Notes: generated from the letters alone by a model not told the origin. Shown: positions 41,617-49,426, counted from the stretch's first letter. The stretch is DNA of 64,000 nt from DATMNI01 sp035570275 (GCA_035570275.1 DATMNI010000233.1:1-64000); one strand, 5' to 3'. Numbers and translations: made by a program.

Positions 41617-42501
41617 ATGGACCAAGGCTGGACGTCGGAACGGGCTCGTCAAATCGGCGGTCATCCGAACGGTACGCCCACGCCCCCGATTCGTATCGGT
41701 CTGGCGCTGGGCGGCGGTTTCGCCCGCGGCATCGCTCATGCCGGCGTCCTTAAGCTCATTGAGCGGCACCGTATCCCCATTCACTGCATTGCCGTGGTCA
41801 GCGCCGGATCCATTGTCGCCGCCGCGTACGCCAGCGGCGCCACCCCCGAAGAGATCGCGCGTGCCGGCTGTGCGATGCGCTTCCGCGACGTTGGCCGTTG
41901 GAAACCCAGCCGCCTCGGGCTGGTGGGTAGCGAGCGCATGAACCGGTTTCTGGAACGCCTCCTGAAGACTTATCGGTTTGAGGAGATGCACATCCCCTTG
42001 GGCGTTTTGGCCACAGACCTGTCTACCGGCATGCCCGTGGCCTTTTCCGGAACCGGCAAGGTGTTCGACGCCATCCGCGCCAGTTGCTCCTATCCAGGAT
42101 TGTTCCAGCCAGTTCGGCATCAGGGGCAGCTCCTCGTGGATGGTGCGATGAGCATCGAGATCCCAGCCGCCCTGGCGCGCCAGCTTGGGGCCACTCACGT
42201 GATCTCGGTGTACCTGCCCGCTCCCGATCACGGCGCCGAGCCCCGCAACATGTTCCACGTCGTCAATCGCTGCTTCCAGATCTTGCAAAGCCGCGCCGAA
42301 GCCAACTGGCGCAGCGAAACCGATCTGGTGATCGCGCCCGACGTCGGTGGAACCGAATGGGACGGTTTTGGCCGCGGCGCTCAACTCATCGAGGCCGGGG
42401 AAGCCGCCGCGCTGGCCGCCCTTCCCGATATTCAGAAGTGGTTCCCGCGTGTCCGGCCCGCCGCCACTACGTCCGCGTTGCCGCTGGCCGAGGCCGCGTA
42501 G
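41617..42501 (+). CDS. Patatin-like phospholipase (RssA/NTE-type) with altered nucleophile motif
   Basis: I choose the ATG at 41617 after a G-rich ribosome site; a GTG at 41563 overlapping the wrbA stop would add 18 residues. The ~294-residue protein has the oxyanion loop LGGGFARGIAHAG, a nucleophile region AVVSAGSIVAAAYASG with Ser62, and the catalytic Asp of LVDGAMSIEIP (Asp175). In most patatins the elbow is GxSxG; here the first Gly is Val (VVSAG). Ser and Asp are both present, so activity is plausible. Substrate is unknown; probably cytosolic or membrane-associated. Confidence 0.83.
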   Translation: MDQGWTSERARQIGGHPNGTPTPPIRIGLALGGGFARGIAHAGVLKLIERHRIPIHCIAVVSAGSIVAAAYASGATPEEIARAGCAMRFRDVGRWKPSRLGLVGSERMNRFLERLLKTYRFEEMHIPLGVLATDLSTGMPVAFSGTGKVFDAIRASCSYPGLFQPVRHQGQLLVDGAMSIEIPAALARQLGATHVISVYLPAPDHGAEPRNMFHVVNRCFQILQSRAEANWRSETDLVIAPDVGGTEWDGFGRGAQLIEAGEAAALAALPDIQKWFPRVRPAATTSALPLAEAA

Positions 42502-42510
42502 CTGCGCTTG

Positions 42511-42625
42511 AGGTGGGACAGGCCATCGATTCTTGTGGCCTGTCGCTGCCGCGGAAGATCACAAAGCCTCGGGATGACCGAAGGCCCATCCCAACAGACC
42601 ACGAAAAACGATGGTCTGTCCCACC
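42511..42625. repeat. Composite palindromic repeat (two facing hairpins)
   Basis: Two hairpins face each other: GACAGGCCA/TGGCCTGTC (42517-42544) and ACAGACCA/TGGTCTGT (42594-42619). The outer arms GGTGGGACAGGCCATCG (42512-42528) and its near-exact reverse complement (42609-42625) form one ~115-bp inverted unit. Related units occur at 47311-47431. It lies between the convergent stops of the patatin and regulator genes. It resembles REP or MITE-like elements; no transposase is present. Confidence 0.75.
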
Positions 42626-42627
42626 AG

Positions 42628-43257
42628 CTAGAGGCGAATGAATCCGCGGCGCGTTGCGATCGCGATGGCATGCGTGCGGTCGGTTGCCCCCAGCTTTTCC
42701 ATGATGTGCTTGACGTGAACCTTGACCGTTTCTTCGGAGATGAAAAGCGTTTTGGCGATATCGCGATTCCGATTTCCACCGGCGACGTGGCGCAAAACGT
42801 CGAGCTCACGGCTGGTGAGCTGTTCGTCGCCGCGATGCTCGGCCAGATGGGCGGCGATCTCCGGCGGAACACGCCTTTTCCCGGCATAGACCTGGCGAAT
42901 CGTATCCACCATCTGTTCGGGGGGCATGCTCTTCAGCAGGTACCCTTGCGCTCCCGCTTGCAGAGCGCGCTGGATTTCGACATCGCCTGCGAACATGGTT
43001 AACAGGATGATACGTGCGTCGGGACATTCCGCCTGGATCGCCAGCATGACGTCGATGCCGCTGAGATCCGGAAGACGAAGGTCCATCAAGGTGATATCCG
43101 GCTTGATCTCGCGATGCTTCAGAATCCCTTCCTTACCGCTGGAGGCAGTCGCCACGAGCTTCATGTCGGGTTCATTGTTAATCATCGCCGCGATTCCCTC
43201 ACTCAGCAGAGGGTGATCATCGACGCTCAGTACCCGTATTGGATGGTCTGTGGTCAT
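42628..43257 (-). CDS. Orphan NarL/FixJ-type response regulator
   Basis: This 209-residue protein has acidic pair Asp13/Asp14 (SVDDHPLL), phospho-acceptor Asp59 (TLMDLRLPD), Lys109 (GYLLKS) and a LuxR helix-turn-helix (SRELDVLRHVAGGNRNRDIA, EETVKVHVKHIMEKLGATDR). It is close in sequence to the regulators at 20123 and 32198. No kinase gene is adjacent, so the partner is elsewhere or shared with the PAS kinase. The stop lies two bases from a palindromic repeat. Confidence 0.88.
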   Translation of the reverse strand: MTTDHPIRVLSVDDHPLLSEGIAAMINNEPDMKLVATASSGKEGILKHREIKPDITLMDLRLPDLSGIDVMLAIQAECPDARIILLTMFAGDVEIQRALQAGAQGYLLKSMPPEQMVDTIRQVYAGKRRVPPEIAAHLAEHRGDEQLTSRELDVLRHVAGGNRNRDIAKTLFISEETVKVHVKHIMEKLGATDRTHAIAIATRRGFIRL

Positions 43258-43684
43258 CTCGCGGTCCCGCCGGTTTGGTATTTGGGCCTGGTACCAGAAT
43301 AGGCGATGTGACTACGTGTGCCAATCCCCAACCCTGCTGGTTTTCTCGCCACCTTTTGGGGCCGCGCCGGCATGCCTGAAATCGGGGGGGTAATCCAGGT
43401 GGAGAATGCCGCGCCGGATCGACTGTAACGGCCTCTGTGCGATAGTGTACAGACAGGTTCGGTAGGATACTACGCCTCAGCCGCGGCCGGCGGGCCGAGC
43501 GCTTCCGCCGCGCAGGCCTCCGGCTCATTGCAGAATCACACTCTAACCCAAAGCCCGTCTGCTCCGCGGGCGTTCCAATGCCGCTCTACCGAGGTCGCAC
43601 GGAATGGAATCAGTGGTTGACCGACAAAGGGTGGCACAATGAAACAAATGAGGCAAAAACTGTTAATGGCAGGCAGGTTGTCTC
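43258..43684. other. Divergent intergenic region
   Basis: About 425 bases separate the regulator at 43257 and the membrane protein at 43685. Several short frames overlap but none looks coding. A GTTAAT/CGTGTG pair with a 16-base gap (43661-43690) faintly resembles the recurrent promoter-like element, but its spacing is off by one, so I do not count it. Confidence 0.35.
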
Positions 43685-44089
43685 GTGTGTGCGGGTGTGT
43701 GCTGGAAGAGTTTTCTGGTGTTCGAAGGGACAGAGTTTGGAGGCGGTTCGCTCGCCGGCAACCAGGTTTTCGCGAGTTTCTTGTTTATACTGGCGCTGGC
43801 TCTCGCTTTCAAATACCCTCGATCTGCCGCGATATGTGCTTTGGTAGCCTGCGTTTTCTCCCTGCCACTATACCTCTACCTTGTGTTCCCACGTCCCTTT
43901 CGTCAGGTGTGGCCGAGCGAGTGGAAAGTCTTGGAAATGCCACGAGAGACTTTCATCTGGGATGGGTGGTGGATTACCGGAATCCTCTTCACCGTATTTG
44001 TCGCATGCCTGTGCGGCGGAAGCCTTATATGTAGACTCGGCGTTCGTAACTCAGCCGAGGTCGGTACTTTACAAAGACCGCTTGAATGA
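43685..44089 (+). CDS. Small membrane protein of unknown function
   Basis: This ~134-residue protein has three probable membrane segments (VFASFLFILALALAFKYPR, AAICALVACVFSLPLYLYLV, WWITGILFTVFVACLCGG) with a conserved-looking loop, FPRPFRQVWPSEWKVLEMPR then ETFIWDG. The start is a GTG at 43685 or one a few codons later (CWKSFLVFEGTEFGGG is the first convincing segment). I recognise no named family. It appears monocistronic and precedes element C and the regulator/sigma-like operon. Confidence 0.6.
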   Translation: MCAGVCWKSFLVFEGTEFGGGSLAGNQVFASFLFILALALAFKYPRSAAICALVACVFSLPLYLYLVFPRPFRQVWPSEWKVLEMPRETFIWDGWWITGILFTVFVACLCGGSLICRLGVRNSAEVGTLQRPLE

Positions 44090-44365
44090 GGACCTCGTTT
44101 CGCTAAGTTTCGCAGGTGCGGGATTGCACGCGCTGTTCCGGCTGACCCCGGCGCAAAACCGGTACTGGAGTACCGCCTTCACCTGCCGTAAGGTATTGAT
44201 TCATATTGATTCTTCGTTCAAGAACGGGTACTTGGGTACCGGTTTGGCGATCTGGTGCTTCGTCCCGTCGCCCGACGCGTGGTGTGCGGCCAAGTCCCTC
44301 GCCACGACGTCGGCTCGCCCAGACTACGCCTACCCAGATTGAGGTACCCACGCCCATCTTCCGAG
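44090..44365. other. Intergenic region upstream of element C
   Basis: I see no credible gene here. The stretch has several short GGTACC-centred repeats (for example GGTACTGGAGTACC and GGGTACTTGGGTACC), which may be decayed operator or repeat sequence. Confidence 0.3.
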
Positions 44366-44396
44366 AGTTACCTCAAAAGCCTCCATTCTCGTGATG
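44366..44396 (+). promoter_or_regulatory. Recurrent bipartite promoter-like element, copy C
   Basis: AGTTACC at 44366-44372, 17 bases with an AAAAGCCTC core, CGTGATG at 44390-44396. It is 43 bases before the ATG of the regulator gene at 44439, and GAGGTACC lies just upstream as in copies A and B (GAGGTATC). Confidence 0.55.
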
Positions 44397-44438
44397 TACC
44401 GCGCGCCCGCTTGCCGTAATGTTTGAGCAGGGAGACTT

Positions 44439-45119
44439 ATGGCGAGCGCGGCAGCAGCAATCACTTTCCTTCCGGCCTTGAGAATGGTACCTCGGCCGAT
44501 CCGGGTCCTGACGGTGGATGGGCATCAATTGGTTCAGGAAGGCCTGGCCGCCATGATCAATCGTGAGGAAGATATGACTGTTGTGGCCACGGCTTCGACG
44601 GGTGAAGAGGCCCTCGACGACGTTCGGCGGTATCGGCCCGACGTCGTAACGCTCGATCTTCTCCTTCCGGACATGCCAGGAGAAGATCTGGCGCGGCGCA
44701 TTCTCGCGGAATTTCCACGGACCCGGATTGTGGCGATCACGTCCGCTCAGGGTCACATGCAGGCTCGGCGCGCCTTGGATGCCGGTGTCCACGGGTATTT
44801 GTCGAAGGCAGTGCCGGCTTGCGAACTGGTCCGCGCCATTCGTCAGGTACAGGCAGGCAAGAGGGTGATACCCGGTCCGGTAGCGTTCCAGATGGCCGGA
44901 CACCTCGCCGCAGAAGCGCTGACGGCGCGCGAAATCCAGGTTCTCCAACTGGTTGCCTGGGGCAACGCCAACGAGCAGGTAGCGGCACAGCTCTCCGTCG
45001 CCGCCGAAACCGTCCGCATGCACATCAAGAACATCCTGGAGAAACTCGCCGCTAACGATCGCGCTCACGCGGTGACGATCGCGGTGACGCGCGGCATTTT
45101 GCGGCTGGCCGCGAATTGA
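44439..45119 (+). CDS. NarL-type response regulator with altered acidic pocket
   Basis: This 226-residue protein starts with GGGAG upstream. The receiver has only one of the two pocket acids: Asp27 is followed by Gly28 (TVDGHQL) where paralogues have Asp-Asp. Phospho-acceptor Asp73 (TLDLLLPD), Thr101 and Lys123 (YLSKA) remain. The LuxR helix-turn-helix is intact (AREIQVLQLVAWGNANEQVA, AETVRMHIKNILEKLAANDR). Loss of a metal-binding acid often marks regulators with weakened or phosphorylation-independent control. It overlaps a sigma-like gene and heads a three-gene operon under element C. Confidence 0.85.
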   Translation: MASAAAAITFLPALRMVPRPIRVLTVDGHQLVQEGLAAMINREEDMTVVATASTGEEALDDVRRYRPDVVTLDLLLPDMPGEDLARRILAEFPRTRIVAITSAQGHMQARRALDAGVHGYLSKAVPACELVRAIRQVQAGKRVIPGPVAFQMAGHLAAEALTAREIQVLQLVAWGNANEQVAAQLSVAAETVRMHIKNILEKLAANDRAHAVTIAVTRGILRLAAN

Positions 45120-45679
45120 GCCGGGGGACCGATGCGATGAAAACATGGGAGGAGGCGAAGCGAACCGCAGTCAGTCTTCACTGGCTGGCGACCCTCTTGA
45201 CGGGGTGTGGAGAAATCGCAGCCGGCGTGACGGTGGAAGCCATCGCGGCGTCAGACGATCCGGATGCCGTCTTCTCCGCCTGGATGCGCGCGTGGTCGCG
45301 GCGATTGGTCATCTCCAGAGCACTGACTACGGTTCGCGAGGACCTCGCGGCGTCGGCGCGCCGGATGGCATTGAGACGGTTTGAAACGTCTGCACTGCCG
45401 CCGCCGTCCTGGGTGCTGAGTCCGGGCACGACCAAATCGGACCTGGAACGGGCGCTGCTTTCCATCGACGCGTTTCCAAGGGCCGCAGTTCTGCTTTTGG
45501 TTTTCGAACGCGTGCCGCTGCCCGATGCGGCGGTTCTTCTGGATGCCGAGCCGGGCCTGGTCCGCAAAGCGCAAGCGGCCGGTGTGCGGGAGCTCACCAT
45601 CATCCTCGCCAGGATGCAGGGCTGGAGGTCCGCTGCCGCCAATGCAAACCAGTTGACCAATGAGTGGGATCATGCCTGA
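45116..45679 (+). CDS. Sigma-70-region-4-like regulatory protein
   Basis: The frame opens at a TTG (45116) that overlaps the regulator stop; an ATG at 45137 (MKTWEEAKR) is a better start by sequence. The ~180-residue protein has a helical first half (FSAWMRAWSRRLVISRALTT, VREDLAASARRMALRRFET) and a second half resembling sigma region 4: LLSIDAFPRAAVLLLVFERV, LPDAAVLLDAEPGLVRKAQA. The -35-reading helix is degenerate, so it may be an inactive or divergent ECF sigma, or a sigma-binding protein. It lies between a regulator and a zinc-ribbon protein. Confidence 0.55.
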   Translation: MSRGTDAMKTWEEAKRTAVSLHWLATLLTGCGEIAAGVTVEAIAASDDPDAVFSAWMRAWSRRLVISRALTTVREDLAASARRMALRRFETSALPPPSWVLSPGTTKSDLERALLSIDAFPRAAVLLLVFERVPLPDAAVLLDAEPGLVRKAQAAGVRELTIILARMQGWRSAAANANQLTNEWDHA

Positions 45680-45890
45680 AGAACCGAAATGCCGTCTTGC
45701 TATAACTGAAAGGCTTCGCGAAGTGTGGTGCCGGATGATGCACGACGCACCGACGTGGCCGATTCACGGAAGTTACCGGTGCCGCACCTGCGGCCAGAGT
45801 TACCCAGTCCCGTGGGCCGGCGAGCACCTGCTCCAGCCGTCCCCGCTCGTGATCCAGCAACCGGAGCGCGTGGTCGAGAGCGGCGCCTGA
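45672..45890 (+). CDS. Small CxxC zinc-ribbon-like protein
   Basis: The ATG at 45672 (MPEEPKCRLA) overlaps the end of the sigma-like gene; 45660 is an alternative. The ~72-residue protein has a helix (ITERLREVWCRMMHDAP) and a single CxxC knuckle (YRCRTCGQSYPVPWAG). Two more cysteines lie in the N-terminal half, so a four-Cys metal site is possible. Such small ribbons beside sigma factors can be anti-sigma or redox-sensor proteins; here that is only suggested by position. Confidence 0.6.
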   Translation: MPEEPKCRLAITERLREVWCRMMHDAPTWPIHGSYRCRTCGQSYPVPWAGEHLLQPSPLVIQQPERVVESGA

Positions 45891-46089
45891 GCCAACCAAA
45901 AGCCCTAGCATTCACGCTACCATTCCGACACCTTCCTACCCGTCGCCTCGGCTCTGTTCGGAGCCGCGCGCGTGAGCAAGCAGTGGTCGCGCAAAACAAT
46001 CACGTCGCCATGTTTAGCCTTATGCAGACCGGGCTTTGGGGCATAGGTTTTTTGTAACCCGACAAGGGTATCGGCATCCTCGGCAACGG

Positions 46090-46120
46090 TGTTACTTCAA
46101 AACTCTTCGATCTCGGGATG
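46090..46120 (+). promoter_or_regulatory. Recurrent bipartite promoter-like element, copy F
   Basis: TGTTACT at 46090-46096, 17 bases with a TCAAAACTC core, CGGGATG at 46114-46120. It precedes the ClpB-like ATPase gene, whose ATG is 66 bases after the second box. Confidence 0.55.
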
Positions 46121-46185
46121 CGGTTTCAGTCTCGAAGGCGCATAGTGTGGGTAACGGTCGAGGGACCGCCGGAAGGAGCAGTAGA

Positions 46186-47262
46186 ATGGCAAAACTCGCA
46201 TTACTAGACACCACCAGGACGGGAAGGCACGCGCAGGAACTGGAGACCAAACTTCGCAGCCTGGTGGTTGGACAAGAGGAAGCAATTCACGAGATCGTCC
46301 GGGCGTACCAGAGCCACACGGCGGGGCTGTCCCCGGCTGGCCGCCCGATTGGCAACCTTCTGTTCCTGGGGCCAACGGGCTCGGGCAAGACTCGCGTCGT
46401 TGAGGCTACCGCGCAGGCCTTGCTGGACGATTCCCGGGCGGTTACCAAGATCGATTGCGGCGAGTTTCAACACAGCCACGAGGTCGCGAAGCTGATCGGC
46501 TCGCCTCCGGGATACCTGGGACATCGCGAAACCCATCCCGCGCTTTCCCAGGAGGCCTTGAATCGCCACCACACGGACAAGGTCAAGCTCAGCATCGTGC
46601 TTTTCGACGAGATTGAAAAAGCATCCGACGCTTTGTGGAATCTTCTGCTGGGCATCCTGGACAAAGGCATTCTGACACTGGGCGACAACCGCAAAGTCGA
46701 TTTTTCGGCGTCCATGATCTTCCTGACCAGCAATCTCGGCGCCAGCGAAATGTCTGCCCTCAGCAGTCCGCGGTTGGGCTTCCATCATCCCACGCCGGAG
46801 GCCGCCGGCCTCAGCGGTGAAGCCGGCGGCCGGATGTCACGTGTCGGTGTGGCGGCGGCCCGTCGTAAGTTCACGCCGGAGTTCATCAACCGCCTGGACA
46901 AGATTGTAGTTTTCAAACCGCTGGGCGGCGAAGAACTGCGCAGGATTCTCGGCATCGAGCTGGCGATGTTCCAGCAGCGTCTCCAGACCGCTGCCGCCGA
47001 CATGCGCTTTACGGTGAGTATCGGCAAGAGTGCCCAGGAGTTATTGCTGAGGGAGGGCACCGACTCCCGATATGGGGCGCGTCACCTGAAGCGCGCCATC
47101 GAGCGCCTGCTGGTCCAACCGCTGTCGAATCTGATGGCTTCGGGCCAGATCGAGCACGGCGATCGCATCCGGGTGACCTGCCGGGAAGGCTCACCCCTGC
47201 TGGCGTTCTTCCGCGAGGCAGCAGAGCGGGATGGGTGGAATGTCGGATCCATTGCCGCGTAA
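46186..47262 (+). CDS. Single-ring ClpB/ClpA-D2-like AAA+ ATPase
   Basis: I use the ATG at 46186 (MAKLALLDTT) after GGAAGGAG. The 358-residue protein has one AAA+ module: Walker A GPTGSGKT at 62-69, a pore-like GYLGH segment, Walker B IVLFDE at 137-142, sensor-1 TSN at 181-183, an Arg-finger region FTPEFINRLDKIVVF, and a C-terminal Clp D2-small domain with sensor 2 (DSRYGARHLKRAIERLL). It lacks the N-domain, the first ring and the middle coiled coil of ClpB. It may be a stand-alone unfoldase or disaggregase. No ClpP-docking loop is evident. Element F lies upstream. Confidence 0.85.
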   Translation: MAKLALLDTTRTGRHAQELETKLRSLVVGQEEAIHEIVRAYQSHTAGLSPAGRPIGNLLFLGPTGSGKTRVVEATAQALLDDSRAVTKIDCGEFQHSHEVAKLIGSPPGYLGHRETHPALSQEALNRHHTDKVKLSIVLFDEIEKASDALWNLLLGILDKGILTLGDNRKVDFSASMIFLTSNLGASEMSALSSPRLGFHHPTPEAAGLSGEAGGRMSRVGVAAARRKFTPEFINRLDKIVVFKPLGGEELRRILGIELAMFQQRLQTAAADMRFTVSIGKSAQELLLREGTDSRYGARHLKRAIERLLVQPLSNLMASGQIEHGDRIRVTCREGSPLLAFFREAAERDGWNVGSIAA

Positions 47263-47310
47263 ACCGGGCGGTGGAGCGGCCAGTCCCTTGTACAATCTGG
47301 TCAAGGCAGA

Positions 47311-47431
47311 GGTGGGACAGACGATCGGTTTTCGTCGTCTGTCAAAGGTGGGACAGACGATCGGTTTTCGTCGTCTGTCAAAGTCCGCGATCCGGCGAGG
47401 CCCGACAGGCCACGAAACACGATGGCCTGTC
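47311..47431. repeat. Palindromic repeat cluster with exact 36-bp tandem duplication
   Basis: A 36-bp unit starting GGTGGGACAGACGATCGG is repeated exactly at 47311-47346 and 47347-47382; each copy folds as GACAGACGA/TCGTCTGTC. A third, inverted unit follows (GACAGGCCA at 47404-47412, TGGCCTGTC at 47423-47431). The shared GGTGGGACAG core matches the element at 42511-42625. It lies between the convergent ClpB-like and ECF sigma genes. Confidence 0.78.
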
Positions 47432-47550
47432 CCACTGGATCCGGCCGCGCGCGGCGTTCCAAGAGATGTACAAGCTCCAGAGCCAGGCTGTTAAGCGGGA
47501 CAGCACAGCATTTTCGCCACAGAAGGATCGCCGGGGGCGCCCGCGGCCCC

Positions 47551-48108
47551 TTATGCAGCCTTGGGGAGAATGTCCGGCCGCGGCTTCAAGTGCACCGCCA
47601 GTTTCTTCTTGGAATTGAATACCCGCCACTGAACGGTGCCGATCGGGATGGCCTTGGCGGCGGCGATTTCATGGTACTCCCACTCTTCCACAAAGCGCAG
47701 TGTCATGGCTTCGCGCTCTTCGGGATCCAAAAACTTCATCCACTCGTTGAATTCTGTGGCCGGTCCGCATGGACTGAGTTGCGGAGCCGCGAGAAAATCG
47801 TTCATATCGGCCAAATCCAGGGTGGGCACCTGGCGCGCGCGCTCTGCGAAATGCCGGCACGCGGCGTTGCGCGCCACTCTGAAGAGCCAGGCGCGAAACA
47901 ATTTGTGGTCGCGAATCTGTCCGGCCTTCCGGTAAACCGTGAGCATCACTTCCTGGGCCAGGTCTTCGGCGACGCCATTTTCGTGCCCTCGTCTGCGGAA
48001 AAACGCAACCAGTTGCGGGGAGAAGATACGGTACAGGCTATTGAACGAATCTTCGTCAGCCTGGTTTAGAAACTGTTCAGCCGCCTCGCACTCCTGCGAT
48101 TTCGTCAT
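47551..48108 (-). CDS. ECF-type RNA polymerase sigma factor
   Basis: I place the start at 48108 (MTKSQECEAAEQFL); the frame to 48366 would add non-conserved sequence. The 185-residue protein has region 2 (FNSLYRIFSPQLVAFFRRRG, AEDLAQEVMLTVYRKAGQ, FRAWLFRVARNAACRHFAER) and region 4 (LDPEEREAMTLRFVEEWEYH, EIAAAKAIPIGTVQWRVFNS). No anti-sigma gene is adjacent. A weaker copy of the recurrent promoter-like element lies 81 bases upstream, which would fit autoregulation. It is the best local candidate to read that element, but this is inference. Divergent from the respiratory operon. Confidence 0.88.
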   Translation of the reverse strand: MTKSQECEAAEQFLNQADEDSFNSLYRIFSPQLVAFFRRRGHENGVAEDLAQEVMLTVYRKAGQIRDHKLFRAWLFRVARNAACRHFAERARQVPTLDLADMNDFLAAPQLSPCGPATEFNEWMKFLDPEEREAMTLRFVEEWEYHEIAAAKAIPIGTVQWRVFNSKKKLAVHLKPRPDILPKAA

Positions 48109-48188
48109 GAATGATTTGTGTCCCTTCTGAGATTGGCTCCCTTGGAGGAGCCTGCTAATCACACTCTGAACCATCGGCGCCGCGAAAA

Positions 48189-48219
48189 CATCACAACATT
48201 GGATGGTTTTGGAGTGCCA
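48189..48219 (-). promoter_or_regulatory. Weak copy E of the recurrent element, upstream of the ECF sigma gene
   Basis: On the minus strand: TGGCACT, 17 bases with an AAAACCATCCAAT core, TGTGATG. The second box and spacer core agree with the other copies; the first box agrees at only three of seven positions. It may be chance. Confidence 0.3.
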
Positions 48220-48348
48220 CTGCAGGTTCACGCCTGAATAACTCCATCGGGGTAGCTGCCAGCCGCCGCGGCGGCGCCCCTGCTTCGCCATTAACGCCAC
48301 CCAACAAATTGGCGCCCCACCATGCTCGTAGTTTATGAGTCCAACGCC

Positions 48349-49404
48349 ATGCGGAACAGACAACACCCGGTGACAAAAAGCGTGCTTCCAGTATTCGCGT
48401 TCCTCTTTTGGTGCGCGGCATCGGCGGTCGCCGCCGCCCCTGCAGGCTCGCCACTGAGTTCTACGAATATCTTCGAGCCGGCGTCCACTCCGGCGAGGTC
48501 GATCTTCGGGTTGTCCGTCTTTGTGCTGGTAGTGACGGCGATCATATTCGTAGTCGTCGGCACTCTGTTGACCTACTCAGTGGTGAAGTTCCGTGGCAAA
48601 GCGTCCGATGCCGGCCGCGAGCCGGCCCAGGTGTATGGGAGCACACAGATCGAATTGGCCTGGACGGTCATTCCGGTTCTGATCGTGGCCGTGCTGTTTC
48701 TGGCTACGGCCCGGGTAATCCACGCAATTCAAGACGCCCCCAAGCCCAAGACAGCTCTAGACGTAACGGTTATCGGGCACCAGTACTGGTGGGAGTTTCG
48801 ATATCCAAAGCTCGGCATTGTCACGGCCAACGAACTGCACATTCCCGCGAGCGATCCGGCCCACCCTACACCAACATTCCTGAAGCTGTTGTCGGCCGAC
48901 ACCGACCACAGCTTCTGGGTGCCGGAGCTTGGCGGAAAGACCGACTTGATTCCGAATCGCGTAAACGAGATGTGGATGGACCCGCCCCGTCCGGGAATCT
49001 ATCTCGGCCAGTGCGCGCAGTATTGCGGAACGCAGCACGCCAAGATGCTATTGCGCGTGTCCGTGGACCCGCCCGCGGATTTTGCGGCTTGGGTCCGCTC
49101 GCAACAGCAAGCCGCGGTTCAAGATGAAAAGGCGACTGCGGGCAAGCGCGTTTTCGAAACCACTGCCTGCATCAACTGTCACGCGGTCAGCGGCACCGCC
49201 GCCAACGGACGATTCGGCCCGGATCTGGCGCACCTCATGAGCCGTACCACGATCGCCTCCGGCGCGGCCGAAAATACCACCGCGAATCTGCGCCTCTGGA
49301 TCCAGAGCCCGGATGCCATTAAGCCCGGGGCTCTGATGCCTGCTATGCAACTGAGCGACGCGGATCTGGACGCGGTCGTGGCGTATATGGAGACGCTGCG
49401 GTAG
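48349..49404 (+). CDS. coxB: Cytochrome c oxidase subunit II with fused cytochrome c
   Basis: From the ATG at 48349 this is 351 residues. A signal or first hydrophobic region (7-30) and two membrane helices (about 53-75 and 103-122) precede the CuA domain. CuA ligands are present: His187, Cys222, Cys226, His230 and Met233 (CAQYCGTQHAKM), and WWEF at 147-150 is the electron-entry region. A C-terminal cytochrome c domain carries CINCH at 274-278 and a probable Met ligand in ALMPAMQ. This is the caa3-type arrangement. It heads a nine- or ten-gene respiratory operon; the next gene starts 22 bases on. Confidence 0.95.
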   Translation: MRNRQHPVTKSVLPVFAFLFWCAASAVAAAPAGSPLSSTNIFEPASTPARSIFGLSVFVLVVTAIIFVVVGTLLTYSVVKFRGKASDAGREPAQVYGSTQIELAWTVIPVLIVAVLFLATARVIHAIQDAPKPKTALDVTVIGHQYWWEFRYPKLGIVTANELHIPASDPAHPTPTFLKLLSADTDHSFWVPELGGKTDLIPNRVNEMWMDPPRPGIYLGQCAQYCGTQHAKMLLRVSVDPPADFAAWVRSQQQAAVQDEKATAGKRVFETTACINCHAVSGTAANGRFGPDLAHLMSRTTIASGAAENTTANLRLWIQSPDAIKPGALMPAMQLSDADLDAVVAYMETLR

Positions 49405-49426
49405 TCGACGGAATTGGAGACCGGAC

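Noticed and set aside
43661..43690. Further copy of the shared promoter-like element before the membrane protein
   Set aside because: The gap is 16, not 17, bases; the second box differs (CGTGTGT) and overlaps the start codon region.
47311..47382. CRISPR array
   Set aside because: There are only two exact adjacent 36-bp units without spacers, each unit is itself a hairpin, and no cas genes are present.
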